Below, in pieces: positions 10,693 to 21,292 of a stretch of DNA of 64,000 nt. A program made the translations under genes and the position numbers. The stretch's first letter is position 1, and each line of letters begins with the position of its first letter. The notes beneath the pieces are model-generated. The model was not told where the DNA came from, ran no database searches, and saw only the letters and a list, made by a program, of their open reading frames with translations. The stretch covers positions 1,240,001 through 1,304,000 of the forward strand of contig JBAIAC010000018.1 in the NCBI GenBank assembly GCA_037349315.1. Direction: 5' to 3'. The stretch is from Chelydra serpentina. Lineage: Eukaryota > Chordata > Testudines > Chelydridae.

Positions 10693-11365
10693 TTTCTCAC
10701 ATGTTCTTCTTACACAAACTATGGAGATAATTAACAGCTTCAGATTGCTCATTCTTTATTCAAACTGCAGTTTCCGAACAATACCATAAGATAGACATAA
10801 TTATGACACTGGATCAACTCTAAAGGGAACTATTTCCTTTCATTTTGTTCCTCATTCATTTCCTTAAGGGTTGGTCTGAATTCTACGTTATAGCCACATG
10901 GTAAACTAATATAATGAACAAGACAGTGAAATTCATTGCATGTAGCCAGTTTAATCATAAACGTATGCCCATCCCTTTAATTTAAGCATGTAGCAAAATG
11001 GGGTAAAATGTATCCGCAGCAATTTAATTCCTAGAAGTGAAATCCCACTTACACTTAACATTGTAATAAAGTTGCTTTATCTGTGGGACATGGAGTTGAA
11101 CTTGGTTTCAATTCTAGAACAAACTGATGTTTACCTAAATGTACATGGTGATGGCTAGATCCTCGGGTGATGGGTCCTTAAAAAGGCTACTCAAGTTATT
11201 CTCCAAAAAGTTGGTTGTGTTTATTCATAAACTCTTCATCATGTGCACTATAAACAGAGAGCATAAAAGCTCAGTGTTAGCCATGTTTCACTCCAAATAT
11301 TCATAAAGGGAGAGAGCCTAACAAGTGCCACAGAGCCAAATTTTGTTTATATTTTCTCCTCTTAG
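10693..11365. other. Intron upstream of the CCSER-like exon
   Basis: No repeat recognised. The last 25 bases are pyrimidine-rich (TATTTTCTCCTCTTAG) and form the acceptor of the exon at 11366. Confidence 0.5.
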
Positions 11366-11576
11366 GAGCCTCTCTCTGAAGTTGTCAAAGGAGGTGGACC
11401 AAGGAGAAGCTAGGTGTCCTCGTGTCAGCCAGGTGGCCAGCAGCCCTGCTGTGGAGTGGCCTTTTGCAGGCCTGGAAGAAGGTGGAGGCATGGAATCTTT
11501 GCCCTTCCGACTGATGATGCAGGATTGCACAGCTGTAAAGACGTTACTGCTGAAAATGAAGAGGGTTCTTCAAGAG
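11366..11576 (+). CDS. CCSER1: Internal coding exon, probable CCSER1 (FAM190A) family
   Basis: Seen: a pyrimidine-rich tract ends in AG at 11364-11365. It is followed by 211 bases that stay open in one frame when the first base is taken as the end of a split codon, and then by a GT donor after CAAGAG at 11577-11578. The 70 codons begin SLSLKLSKEVDQGEA and end with the hydrophobic/basic, helix-like segment QDCTAVKTLLLKMKRVLQE. The splice phases would be 2 in and 0 out. Known: the CCSER (FAM190) proteins are coiled-coil serine-rich proteins with a conserved C-terminal region, and CCSER1 is a very large gene with long introns; FAM190A has been linked to mitosis and cell division. Inferred: I assign the family from recall of this conserved segment, not from a search. 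The absence of any other exon in 64 kb favours CCSER1 over CCSER2. No transposon signature covers the exon, unlike most long frames here. Confidence 0.62.
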
Positions 11577-11961
11577 GTAGTGGTTTAATCATTTGTAACA
11601 TTCATAGTTGCCAATGCTAATAGGCTAGGTAGTGGAGAGGGGTTTAGAGAAATGTTGAGTGGCCCAGAATGGAGTCTATTTTTCTGTGCCCAGAATGTCT
11701 TAAAAACATGGAAACAACTCATATAGGCTCAAGGTGGCTTTTGGTTGTTCCAATGCCTCTGTCAGCTTTCAAATCCCAGCCCAGGTGCTCAGTGGGCTAG
11801 ATGTGAGCTAAACTGTGAGTCAGAGTCACAAAATGTCTATATTTTCTGGTTTTGCTTCATCTGTGCATGTCTTGTTTTAGTTTGTATTTTATACTTTGAA
11901 CCTGTAGCAGTAGCTAACCGTGCTCTGGTACGTCAAAGGGTTCACTGTATACCAACATATG
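11577..11961. other. Intron downstream of the CCSER-like exon
   Basis: It begins with the donor GTAGTG, a usable but not optimal GT site. A 91-codon frame at 11745-12020 has no recognisable domain and runs into the following MITE. No other feature seen. Confidence 0.4.
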
Positions 11962-12252
11962 CAGTGAACCGGTTCTGTGGGTACTCCAGGGCTCAAGCAC
12001 CCCTAGGAAAAAACAAATAAGGGATGCTCAGTCAGCACCCACCAGCCACCGCTGTTCAATGGGGCCACTGATCAGCTGCTCAGCGGGCTTGAGGTGCTCG
12101 GGGCCGGGGTGTGTGGAGAGGGAGCAGGAAGAAGTGGAGCGAAAGCAAGGTCTCAGGGAGGGGTGGAGTGGGGGCAGGAAGAGGCAGGGTTGGGCCTTGG
12201 GAGAAGGGGTGGAGCACCCACCGGAAAATTTACAAGTCAGCCCCGGTGCCAG
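11962..12252 (+). mobile_element. Diverged relative of the 8367 MITE
   Basis: It shares with 8367-8681 the left-end block TGTGGGTACTCCAGGGCT followed by AAGCACCC, then CAGCACCCACC, and near the right end GGAGCACCCACCGGAAAA and AAGTCAGCCCCGGTG. Both termini have drifted and no target duplication is visible, so the boundaries are approximate. Confidence 0.6.
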
Positions 12253-12879
12253 CATGGACCCTGTGTCTGCCAACTCTGACACCCTTATAGACGGACCAAG
12301 GCACCTCTTGAGCCTCTTCTTTATTAACTGTGTTAGGTAACTTGGACTGAATAAGCCAAATTGTATTCTGGTCCTCCCCCAAGATAGTGTTTCCTGTCTC
12401 TTAGGCAGTCATTCATCAGACGTTCCACAATATTAACGGTCAAATTCAAGTAATACTCATTTGTAAATAATATAGAGAACAGAGAGAGACACAAACAAAT
12501 ACAAACATTGGAAGTTCTACTCTTGTGAGACTGATTGAGTATAGGCTCTGAGTATTAATTGCAAAGGTTAACTGTTGGTAGATTTGGTTCTTAGATGACA
12601 GATGGAATTTGGAAATTTCTCAGTCCATGCAGAGCTTTCCAGAACTGTGACCTGTGCTACCTACTTATATTTTCCTGCCTCATGATAGGGTGTCAGTAAG
12701 CGATGGTGAGTCCACCATGTACAATCAACTCTTTCTTATAGGTCTTTGGAAACCAAGTTTCAAGTCATCATTAGCAAATGCAGACATTATGTCAGCTGTT
12801 AAACTAGGATGCAAATATACATATGGCCAACTTTTACACTATCACTGTGTTACTATAATGTTGTATAAGCCTTGTCCAT

Positions 12880-13000
12880 GTTTAGAAAAGTAGTAATCTT
12901 TTTGTTATTTTACCTGTATGGTTCCTAGCACAATGGGGTCACAATACCTGACTGAGACATCTATGTGCTATTGTAATGCAAATACTGATTATTAATATAC
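12880..13000 (+). mobile_element. SINE 3' tail fragment (MIR-type, sauropsid tail)
   Basis: GTTCCTAGCACAATGGGGTC followed by CATCTATGTGCTATTGTAAT and ATTATTAAT matches the tail that follows the MIR-like body in the complete copies here, such as 2700-2856. Only the tail remains. Confidence 0.6.
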
Positions 13001-13388
13001 CATTATAAATATAACAATAATAATAAATGGTAATGGAGGGAATATTTCTCATAAAGATTTCTCTTCAACTGGTGTAACCCTTTATAGCTTCAAAAGATAT
13101 GCCTACCCCTTGGGATTGTTTGAGTAAACATGCTTTCTTGTAGTTAGGTTTATTAGCATTTTAATTATTTCTCACCTCAGGAAGAGTCCTTTAATGTTTT
13201 TACATAATGAATTATCATATTTCCTTTAGACAAGCTTAAGCCTACTGCCATTTTTATACGCAGTTAACTTGTAGTAGAATACAGTATATAAGTAAAAAAA
13301 CACTCACAACATTATCTCTGCAAAAGATAAGGTACACACAGTTCTTCTTCAAGATGGCCTCTGCTTATTCCCATGGATGGGTAAAGCA

Positions 13389-13622
13389 CAGGGGTTCTCA
13401 AACTGGGGGTTGGGACCCCTCAGGGGGTCACAAGGTTATTACATGGGTGAGGGTCACGAGCTGTCAGCCTCCACCCCAAATCCTGCTTTGCCTCCAGCAT
13501 TTATAATGGTGTTAAATATATTTTAAAGTTTTTTTTAATGTAAGGGGAGTGGGGGAGGGGGGTTACACTCAGAGGCTTGCTGTGTGAAAGGTGTCACCAA
13601 TACAAAAGTCTGAGAACCCCTG
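13389..13622 (+). mobile_element. hAT MITE with CAGGGGTTCTCAAACT ends
   Basis: The left end CAGGGGTTCTCAAACT and right end AAGTCTGAGAACCCCTG are inverted repeats. The 8-bp target duplication is GTAAAGCA at 13381-13388 and GTATAGCA at 13623-13630, 7 of 8 identical. The interior holds GGGGGTCACAAGGTT and a G-rich run. It is 234 bp and non-coding. Confidence 0.9.
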
Positions 13623-13630
13623 GTATAGCA

Positions 13631-16600
13631 CCTCCTGGGTTACTGTACTGCCGTTGGATAACTAATCTTATTTTTTCCTCCTGTTTGTTCATGTCCCCAA
13701 CCCCTCCTTATCCCATAACTTTAAATTTCCAAGTCTCATTGCTACTTAACACAATGTTGTTCACTTCATCTTCCTGATCTCCTTTTCCCACCTCTTGAAA
13801 TCAAAGTGGCCTTCTGCCACATGCTTTTCTCTAATTTTATTATTAAATATATAGGCTGCAAATGTTCTGTGACTCTCCTATCTTCTCAGCACTGTGAGTA
13901 AGGGAATAAATCCCAATAGCAGAACAGGCAGTTCAGTAACAGGATTGCACGGACTCCTGTATGGTTGGGGGAGAGGAGCGTTGTCGTGAAAATCAGAAAA
14001 AAATCTACCTACATTTGCTTTCTAACTTTTTTTGAAAGATAGGAATATATGTAATATATATTTCTAAACACAGGATGGATGTGGAGTAATATTAATAGTG
14101 TCACATACAGTGACTTTTTAATGTGAATATGCTTATCTTTTTTTCTGAAGATAAACTAATTTGTATCATTTATATATCACAAGGTTGTCTCTGTTTTCGA
14201 GGTCTACTCTAGTTTTGTTCTCTTGAAGTAGAATGTTACGATAACCCAGCTGTTGAATTATTTCCTTAATTTTTCTTTTAGTTATTAATGATCTTAGCAA
14301 AACTTTTATAACTTTTCTTTTCAGCTGCGGTCGTTAAACCATACGTTAGGGTTTTTTATAAGAATTGCTTGATTAAGCATTGTTGTTACTCTGCATTAAT
14401 TTAGATGGAATATGTGGGCTCAAAGGTGTTAACATAATTGAGACATTGTCCAACTTTAAATAATTTTAAATAATGTATACAAACACCTCAGCCTGCTTAG
14501 TACCATAGCAAACACGCTATAAAAATCCTTTTAACCTCTTATTAAAGACACTGAAAAAAGAGAGAGAGTTACAGCATTTGACATAACATAGTAATTCAGG
14601 CTTTCATTTTAACCACATCCCTTGTTCCATTTCCCTTCAGCTGTTTTTTTTAGAAGGACCCCCCCCCCCTCCCCTTGTTTGACGGTGTTTTAGATGTTAT
14701 CAAAGATGGTGAGAACTGTCCTTTTGAATGAAAGAGAAGTTAGTTGAGATGGACTGGAGCTGTTGCTGTTAAAATCTGATCCCATTTTCTAGAAGACAAA
14801 ACAAGACAGACCCACAAAACGGAATAACAGAGATAGAAAATGCAGCTTTTGTCACTGGTGTTGACTTTCACTTGCAATCTCACTGCTGGAGAAACATCGG
14901 CACAGCACATACTGTCATCAGCCACTGTGAGACCTGGCAAACGTGTACCAGCATCAGGCTATTTAGGGCACTGCATTTAGCTGCCTCTTTCTGGTCATAG
15001 GTTTACAGCCGTGTTGCAAAATATACAATCTTGGCTGGCTAAGCCAGATTCTTATTAGACAGACGATAAAAAGGAGAGGCATATGAAAGAGAAGAAATAA
15101 GGTGCAGAAGAAAAAGGACACAACAGGGAAAGGATGGATTGGGAGGGACAAAGTCTTACATCCCAGGTGGTGTTTGGGATTCAGCCAGAGCTGGTGAAGG
15201 TGGATGTGTCATCTGGGTTCCTCTCTCTAGCCTGGACTGATATTTTTAGGATCGAGATGAAGGGGGTAATGGTTCTAGGGTGGTGGCAGCCACGATCCTG
15301 AAGCTCACTCCTCTGGCCAATTTTTCTCCCGAAGTCTTTTTCTTTAGGGATCCCAAAAGGGAGCGATGGGTGGAATAGTCCATTTCTTCCTTATTTTGTC
15401 TATCAATTAGGCCTACTTTCCAGCACAGCAGTTTTGGTTCACGGATTTCTGGTTTCACACTTTTCTTGTTGATCAAGCATGGTCTTAACACAGTCTTTCA
15501 GTTATATCAACAAGCCTTTTTGTTTGGACTAAGTCAGTCTCTCTCTCTCGCTTTTTCACCTTTTCCCATCAACATTTATTTTTATAGGTTATTGTGACAT
15601 CTTATGAATTTACACTCACTTTTTACAGTTGAGCTCACAATTAGGGTAAATTTGTATGGCCAGTTATAACAGCACATATGCATATAACCCGTTGACGCTA
15701 TTAGTGAAATATTCTATGAAAACAAGAAGTATCGGAATTTTTTTAAATGATCACATTCTGAATTTTAGAAACAATTTCTGTGAAGCAAGTACTGTACTCT
15801 CCTGCAGTTAAATGCAATTTCTCTCGCTTTCAGCCAGAGTCTCTATAAAACAGAGTCACTAGAAAACAATGTTGAATTAAAAGAGGTAATGCAGCAAAAA
15901 TTAAATCTATATTCCTTATAAAGGAAATTCTCTCAGGAAATTCAAGCCACCCAAAATTTGGTTTCTGGCAGTCTTGACAGGTGCAAAGTGAAATATTATA
16001 TGTTTCACTATAAACCCACATGTTTTACAAGTCTCTTAATTCAATACAAGAAAAAGAGGTTGGATTCAATCTACATGAAAAACACACCAAAAAATAATCT
16101 GTAAAGGGTGCTATTGTTTCTATTTTGCAGCTGAAATAGTAGAAGAAATGACACAGACAGTGTATTCGTATTTATTGAACAACAACAAGTTTATTCAGTT
16201 AAAGTATTAGACACATTATTCAATGTAATGGTGGTTCTTAAGCACTGAGCACTATTTTCAAGGAACAGTTTCATTATAATCCGCCAAAGTGTTATACTGG
16301 CCAGAAGAATATGGTGTTTTCCTGTTACACTTGCTTACAATGGAAGAACCTAATTTATGGGAAAACTATTGTCCATCTGTTATGTGTGCATGTGCATACA
16401 GCATATACCAGACCGGGCTATAACTGTGTAATGCCCTGGGTTTAGCTTCTCATTAATCTTATCCTGAATAAAGAGATTAAACACATGGCAATAACTAACA
16501 AGACTGCAACTGTTGTGTGTTTTGTTTTGTTTTAAACACATGACTAGGAGTCATTCAGTTGAGGAATGCTGGCACCTTGCCCTCAGTAGAGAGGCACTGA

Positions 16601-17169
16601 AAATGTCCACTAATAGATTCAACACCTTCCCAATATTTTTTAATATTTAATAGGTTTTTTCCCCTCAGCCATGTAGGTCTATAAAGCAGGAAATCCCCTG
16701 GCACATCCAGAACTTCAGTGAACAAAATAGTCTGAAACTGCACCAGACAATAATGCTGTGTGTATGCCCCCTTCTGACATAAGGTTACCTTAACACAACC
16801 TTCTCAAAGACCTTATTCCGAGTATTAGTTCGGAGGCAGGGTAGAAGCTGGCAAAACTGTAAATATAATTGGATTTGACAGACATCAAGTGTTGTCTTAG
16901 ATGTCTTGAATGTGTGTGGGGGGCTATCAACCACTCACTTGTGGGAAGCTGTCACCGTATTTGCCCTCAGGAAAGAACTGAAAACCTTACTTCTGTGTAT
17001 GAAGTCAAATATGAGTGTCTTGAATACGTTTTAGCTAATGTTGCTCACTGATGTTCTGATTCTGCTAGGGGAGTTCCAATCTGTAATGTACAATCTATAG
17101 AAAATCTAGTGAAGAAATTTTGAGTCCTCTGAAGATTTTTAATGCATCCAGTTCAATAAAAAGCTACAG
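13631..17169. other. Long intronic stretch without recognised genes
   Basis: A C run at about 14660 and a CT run at 15539 are the only simple repeats. The open frames (60-81 codons) have no domain signature and no flanking splice signals. I see no MITE ends in these 3.5 kb. Confidence 0.45.
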
Positions 17170-17652
17170 TAATAGGCCACTAGGGCATTCAGTTGCTGTC
17201 TATCCCAAATAAGGTATTTACATGCATTATTCTAAACAGAATAAAGAATGCAGTAGCTTCAAGGTTATGACAAGAACAGGCAGGATTCAGACAGGAGAAA
17301 TGGTATATAGATCAAATAGTATCCCCACGTATCATCGTAGAACTGTTGATGAAATAGCAGTCACTGCTTTATATGTATGTTTTTAGTGTCCAAAAAGCCT
17401 TTGATACCGTGGATAGAACAGCTTTATGGAAGTTGCTATGCCACTATGGAATCCCACAGAAATTTGTGAACATCATTCCAAGTTTTCTGTGAAAATATGA
17501 CATGCCAAGTAATACACAACAGCGAACTGACTAAGCCACTCAACTTTACTACAGGCATCAGATAAGGATGTCTTATGTCACCCTTGATCTTTTTACAGGT
17601 AGTGGATTGAGTAATGAGCAAGAGCACAGAACAGCCAAAGGGCATCCAATGG
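17170..17652 (+). pseudogene. Decayed LINE reverse-transcriptase fragment, non-CR1 clade
   Basis: From 17184 one frame reads GIQLLSIPNKVFTCIILNRI, then an EQAGFRQE block, a QKAFDTVDRTALWKLL block (catalytic motif A region) and CHYGIPQKFVNII. A frameshift near 17475 shifts to the frame encoding a TGIR-stop-GCLMSPL block (the GVRQGCLLSP motif) and KGIQWT. At least four in-frame stops and one frameshift disable it. The SIPxKVF, EQAGF and GIQWT motifs differ from the CR1 copy at 26.4 kb. They recall RTE/SR2-like or related non-LTR elements; that clade call is uncertain. Confidence 0.72.
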
Positions 17653-17720
17653 ACCAGGGGTAGTCAATTATTTTTTGTCAAAGTCCAAATCAATGTAGGC
17701 AGATTGGAGCTCAACCAAGA
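17653..17720 (+). mobile_element. Possible hAT end CAGGGGTAGTCAATT
   Basis: Directly after the LINE fragment the sequence switches to CAGGGGTAGTCAATTATTTT, which looks like a hAT terminus. No matching right end or target duplication was found, so this is a truncated copy at best. Confidence 0.3.
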
Positions 17721-18654
17721 AAGCGGAAGTGATGCTGATAAGCACTGGACGCTATTTGAAGAGGGTGGTAGGAGCTGGTATGCCTGCTCTTTATCAAGGA
17801 AGTTTCTGGATTCTTGCTTGCTCCCGGAGTTCAACATCCATGTTTAGTTACCCAGTGATTGCCCTTTCTGTTTCATGTGGACTTGTCCACTGTTACCATA
17901 CATTACCTAGCTGACCACTGATTGGAGGACTGCCATTTGCTGTACTTGGAGCTGAACTTGAAGACCACTTTGATGCTTATGAAAGTGCAGAATGTGGCTA
18001 CCCTCTCATGCAGTGCTTTCAGTTGTAGGGGGGAACATATGATGCATGTTTTTCAGAAGGTACAAAGACTTCCTGAATTTGTATAGATTCAATGCAAGTT
18101 GTTGTTATCTACGCAGCCTTTTATATTTTGAGTTTGGTCTAACTGAGTAACCAATTCTTTCCAGTGTATTTGCAGTCCCTATATCTGAGCCTCTTGGAAG
18201 GGCATTCTTGGGGGAATATCCTCCTCCATGCAATGTGCTCATCCCAGCTGGAGATGTTTGTTCAGGATTTTCCCTAGGGAGGGGGAGTTGTTAGTGCAGT
18301 AATGAGTATGGAGAGAGTATAGATTTTGGGGGGCAGGTGGGGATCTATTTAGTTAATAGTATTGAGTGGTTTTGAGATTTCAAACATACTGTAGGCTTAG
18401 CGCTTATTGGATGAATTGGGTACTTCTCAAGGTGAGTAAAGTGGGCGTAATCTTGCCTATATTTATGGTAGGTTAAATTTAGGTAGGTATGTTAAATATA
18501 TTACGTTTCCCTGCATTCTTTACAAGGCATAAACATTATCTACTGTATAATTCCCATTGTTTTAGTAATAGCTTTTAATAAGACTGTCAAGGTGGGTTTA
18601 GTAGCTGATCCAGCTAATTAAGATAACATGGTATCTCCATGTTCTGTGATTGTT
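17721..18654. other. Intronic sequence, nothing recognised
   Basis: No coding exon, tandem repeat or complete transposon seen. Confidence 0.4.
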
Positions 18655-18770
18655 TCATTTAGATGGTAAATTCTTCAGATCAGGGACTGTCTCTTTTTTG
18701 CAACTTTGCAAAGCACCATATAGGGTTTTGCAGGTATACAAATGTTTATTTATAACAATAACAACATCAG
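18655..18770 (+). mobile_element. SINE 3' tail fragment
   Basis: AGATGGTAAATTCTTCAGAT followed by CAGGGACTGTCTCTTTT and CAAAGCACCATATAGGG matches the sauropsid SINE tail (TTGTAAGCTCTTTGGGGCAG type). Head and body are absent. Confidence 0.55.
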
Positions 18771-18944
18771 TAGGAAAACTGGTCTAGATTTATGTTTTAT
18801 ATTTTTTTCAAAGCATTATTTATTTTACTAGGGAAAAGCTTTTGGTTCTTTTTGGCCCTGATGAAGAATCAGTCTTTACAATATGATTTTTTTTAGTTTT
18901 TGTTTGAAGGAGGTAGTACTTTGAAAAACTATGCCAAAGCCCAC

Positions 18945-19180
18945 AGGGAGGCAGTGAGACTTTGAGAACAGAGCACTGGACTGGGACTCAAGAAACCTGG
19001 ATGCTATTGCCAGCTCTCCCACTGGCCTGCTGGATGACTCTGGGGAAGACACTTCACCTCTTTCTCAGTTTCCCCATCTGTAAAATAATGATACTGACCT
19101 CCTTTGTAAAATGCGTTGAGATCTACTGAAAAAAAATGCACTCTAAGATCTAGGTAGTATTATGATTGATGATGTTTAAA
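18945..19180 (+). mobile_element. MIR-type SINE, nearly full length
   Basis: The head is AGAGCACTGGACTGGGACTC, then AGAAACCTGGATGC. The core and body are GACTCTGGGGAAGACACTTC and CAGTTTCCCCATCTGTAAAA. The tail is TTGAGATCTACTG and AAGATCTAGGTAGTATTAT. The order and spacing match a complete MIR-family SINE with the ATCTACTGA tail. It is uninterrupted. Confidence 0.82.
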
Positions 19181-19899
19181 ATACTTTGCAGGCTAATGGC
19201 AAGTGGGCTTTCACTGGACAGTTCATTACTAAGAAAAATTGAGGTAGTCTTAAAATATGGTTTTCAAATACATTAACCATCCCCTGCAGTCAGTTGTTAC
19301 AGGTATTATGTTTACTTACATTGTCCATTAGCAACTTGCGAAGCAATTGTAACGTTATTTCAGTGTAAAACACTGCAGGTTTCCTTTATAAACTACCTTT
19401 GTAATTAATCAGTGTAGCATTGCTGATTTATTCAAGAACTCTGCATTGAATGCAGTCACCTTTATCATGTAATTCATGCTGGAAATTGGTAATCCTTCAT
19501 TTCATAGTGCATTAACATGCATTTCATTTAAGTGTAAATCTAAATAAATAATAATAATACATTATCAGATGTATCATTAGGATTTAACTTTATCTCTTTA
19601 AATTGCTGTTTGCATGGAAATTTATGTTCGGAAGTCGCTCTCACCTTTCCCCCCACACTCCCCAACACTTAAACAATAAAAAAAATGAATATTTTATTGA
19701 CACAACATTGTTGATGTGCAATTTAAAAATATCGGGGGTTGGTGGCTACAGCAAATGTTTTATTTTGGTGGCAAAGATTTTCCGCATTACGATTTAAGAT
19801 TTCATTTAAAGCTATGTAACACTGCTAAAGAAAACAGTCTTTGTGGTTTTGCTAGAACTTCACAATGTATAAGAAATTTATATTTTTACACGGTCATAT

Positions 19900-20010
19900 A
19901 TTGTAAGCTCTTTGGGCTGAACACCATGGCTACCTTCGCGTTGGTACCCAGCACAACTCTAATCCTGCGGCCTCTCAACCATAATACTAATTATATCAAT
20001 CCATTTACTA
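19900..20010 (+). mobile_element. SINE 3' tail fragment, diverged
   Basis: TTGTAAGCTCTTTGGGCTGA, then CCCAGCACAACTCTAATCC and CATAATACTAATTAT follow the sauropsid tail order, with many substitutions. Confidence 0.5.
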
Positions 20011-20233
20011 ATAAACATTTCATGAACATCTCTTTGTACAATTTTGAACCCAAAGGAAAGCACCTAATGGTTTCAGTGTGTACACCAAAGGTAGGAAATT
20101 CTGGAAATGCTAACAAGTAAACTATGAAAGTTGTTTATGACATTGCAGGGGCGAGTGGGACCCTTTTGGTAACAGTGTGATTGAACAGGAAGGAGGTGCA
20201 TATAACTTCAGTTCATGTAGAATCTTATCTGTG

Positions 20234-20504
20234 GGTACGTCTACGCAGCAAAGAGAAACCCGTGGCTGGTCTGTGCCAGCTGACTTGGGCTTGCAGTGCT
20301 TGGGCTGCGAGGCTGTTTTATTGCTATATAGACTTTCAGGCTGGGACTGGAGCACGGGTTCTAGGAACTGGCCGAAGGATCTCAGGGCTCAGACCCAGCC
20401 CGTTACATAGCAATGAAACAGCCCCAGCACTGTGAGCCAAGTAGGCTGGCATGGCCTTTGCTGTGTGGGTTTTGCTGTGTGGGTTTTGCTGTGTAGACAT
20501 AGCC
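20234..20504 (+). mobile_element. Harbinger-like MITE with GTCTACRCAGCAA ends
   Basis: The left end GGTACGTCTACGCAGCAA pairs with the right end TTGCTGTGTAGACATAGCC. Just inside the right end TTGCTGTGTGGGTT is present in tandem (about 20458-20500), so part of the terminus has been triplicated. The right flank is TAA but the left flank is not, so the target duplication is lost or uncertain. Confidence 0.65.
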
Positions 20505-20673
20505 TAAAGTTGCAGTGGTATTTTTATAGATTGGGTTAAACCTCTTTGAAACTGTTGAATGTAACAGCCACTCTTCATTCAGTTTTAATATAAGAGTCAA
20601 TAACAATCTCCAGATCAAAACATAGGTACACGTTACTGCCCAAAATAAAACAAAAAAACAAAAGTACCTTTCG

Positions 20674-20772
20674 CAGACCTGAAGAAGAGCTCTGTGTAAG
20701 CTCAAAAGCTTGACTTTCTCACCAACAGAAGTGGTCTGGTAAACGATATCACCTCACCCACCTTGTCTCTGC
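20674..20772 (+). mobile_element. Penelope-like retroelement fragment (decayed ribozyme-like motif)
   Basis: It contains CTGAAGA at 20679-20685, an arm pair GAGCT...AAGCTC and then CAAAAGCTTG, followed by CTCACCAACAGAAG and GATATCACCTCACCCACC. This arrangement parallels the CTGAAGA / stem / CGAAA layout of the element at 28348. Here the G of the expected GAAA is an A, so the motif is damaged. The Penelope assignment is from recall. Confidence 0.5.
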
Positions 20773-21062
20773 AGAACAAAGACATGGCAGATGGTCACTC
20801 GGGAATTTTAACTGTGTGGGTGGAGAGTGTGGCTGGGTTTTGTTTTGGGTAGAGGTGTGAATGGGAGAGAAGCAAGAGAGACAGCACAGAGAAACAAGCA
20901 CAAAAGGAGAAGGAAGCTATCCACAGAGCCTGGCGGAAGCTTAGAGGCAGGTTTGGTATCTGGTGCTGGGTAAGAGAGGCTTGGGGCTGTCAGCAAGGAA
21001 ACAGCCTCTGGTTGTTTGATTCCTCCTGAGTTCAGGGCTCCATGCTGAGAAGTGTGATAAAT

Positions 21063-21292
21063 CCACTCCCCAAACGGCATAGCTAAGCCGACCTAACCCT
21101 CAGTGTAGAAAGTGCTAGATTGACTGAAGAATTCTTCCACCGACCAAGCTACTGGCTCTAAGGGAGGTAGGTTACTTACACTGTTGGGAGAACCCCTCCT
21201 GTCGCATAAGTGGTGTCTACATTGAAGTGCTACCGGGGTGCAGCTGCAGTGCTGCAACTGTGCAGTTTTGTCTTTCAGGTGTATACAAGCCC
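21063..21292 (-). mobile_element. Harbinger-like MITE
   Basis: The right end is TGTATACAAGCCC, the reverse complement of a GGGCTTGTATACA-type terminus. Inside are GTGGTGTCTACATTGAAG, CAGCTGCAGTGCTGCAAC, and a self-complementary GAAGAATTCTTC near 21127. This is the family with GGGCTTGTCTACACT ends; the other terminus is eroded. The boundary at 21063 is approximate. Confidence 0.6.

Noticed and set aside
11745..12020. 91-codon frame just downstream of the CCSER-like exon as a retained-intron coding extension
   Set aside because: It is not in frame with the exon through the donor and enters the MITE at 11962.
17614..17847. Continuation of the LINE frame (QESGSDAD) after KGIQWT
   Set aside because: A CAGGGGTAGTCAATT hAT-like end intervenes and the spacing to the GGSDAD-type LINE motif is far too short; probably chance.
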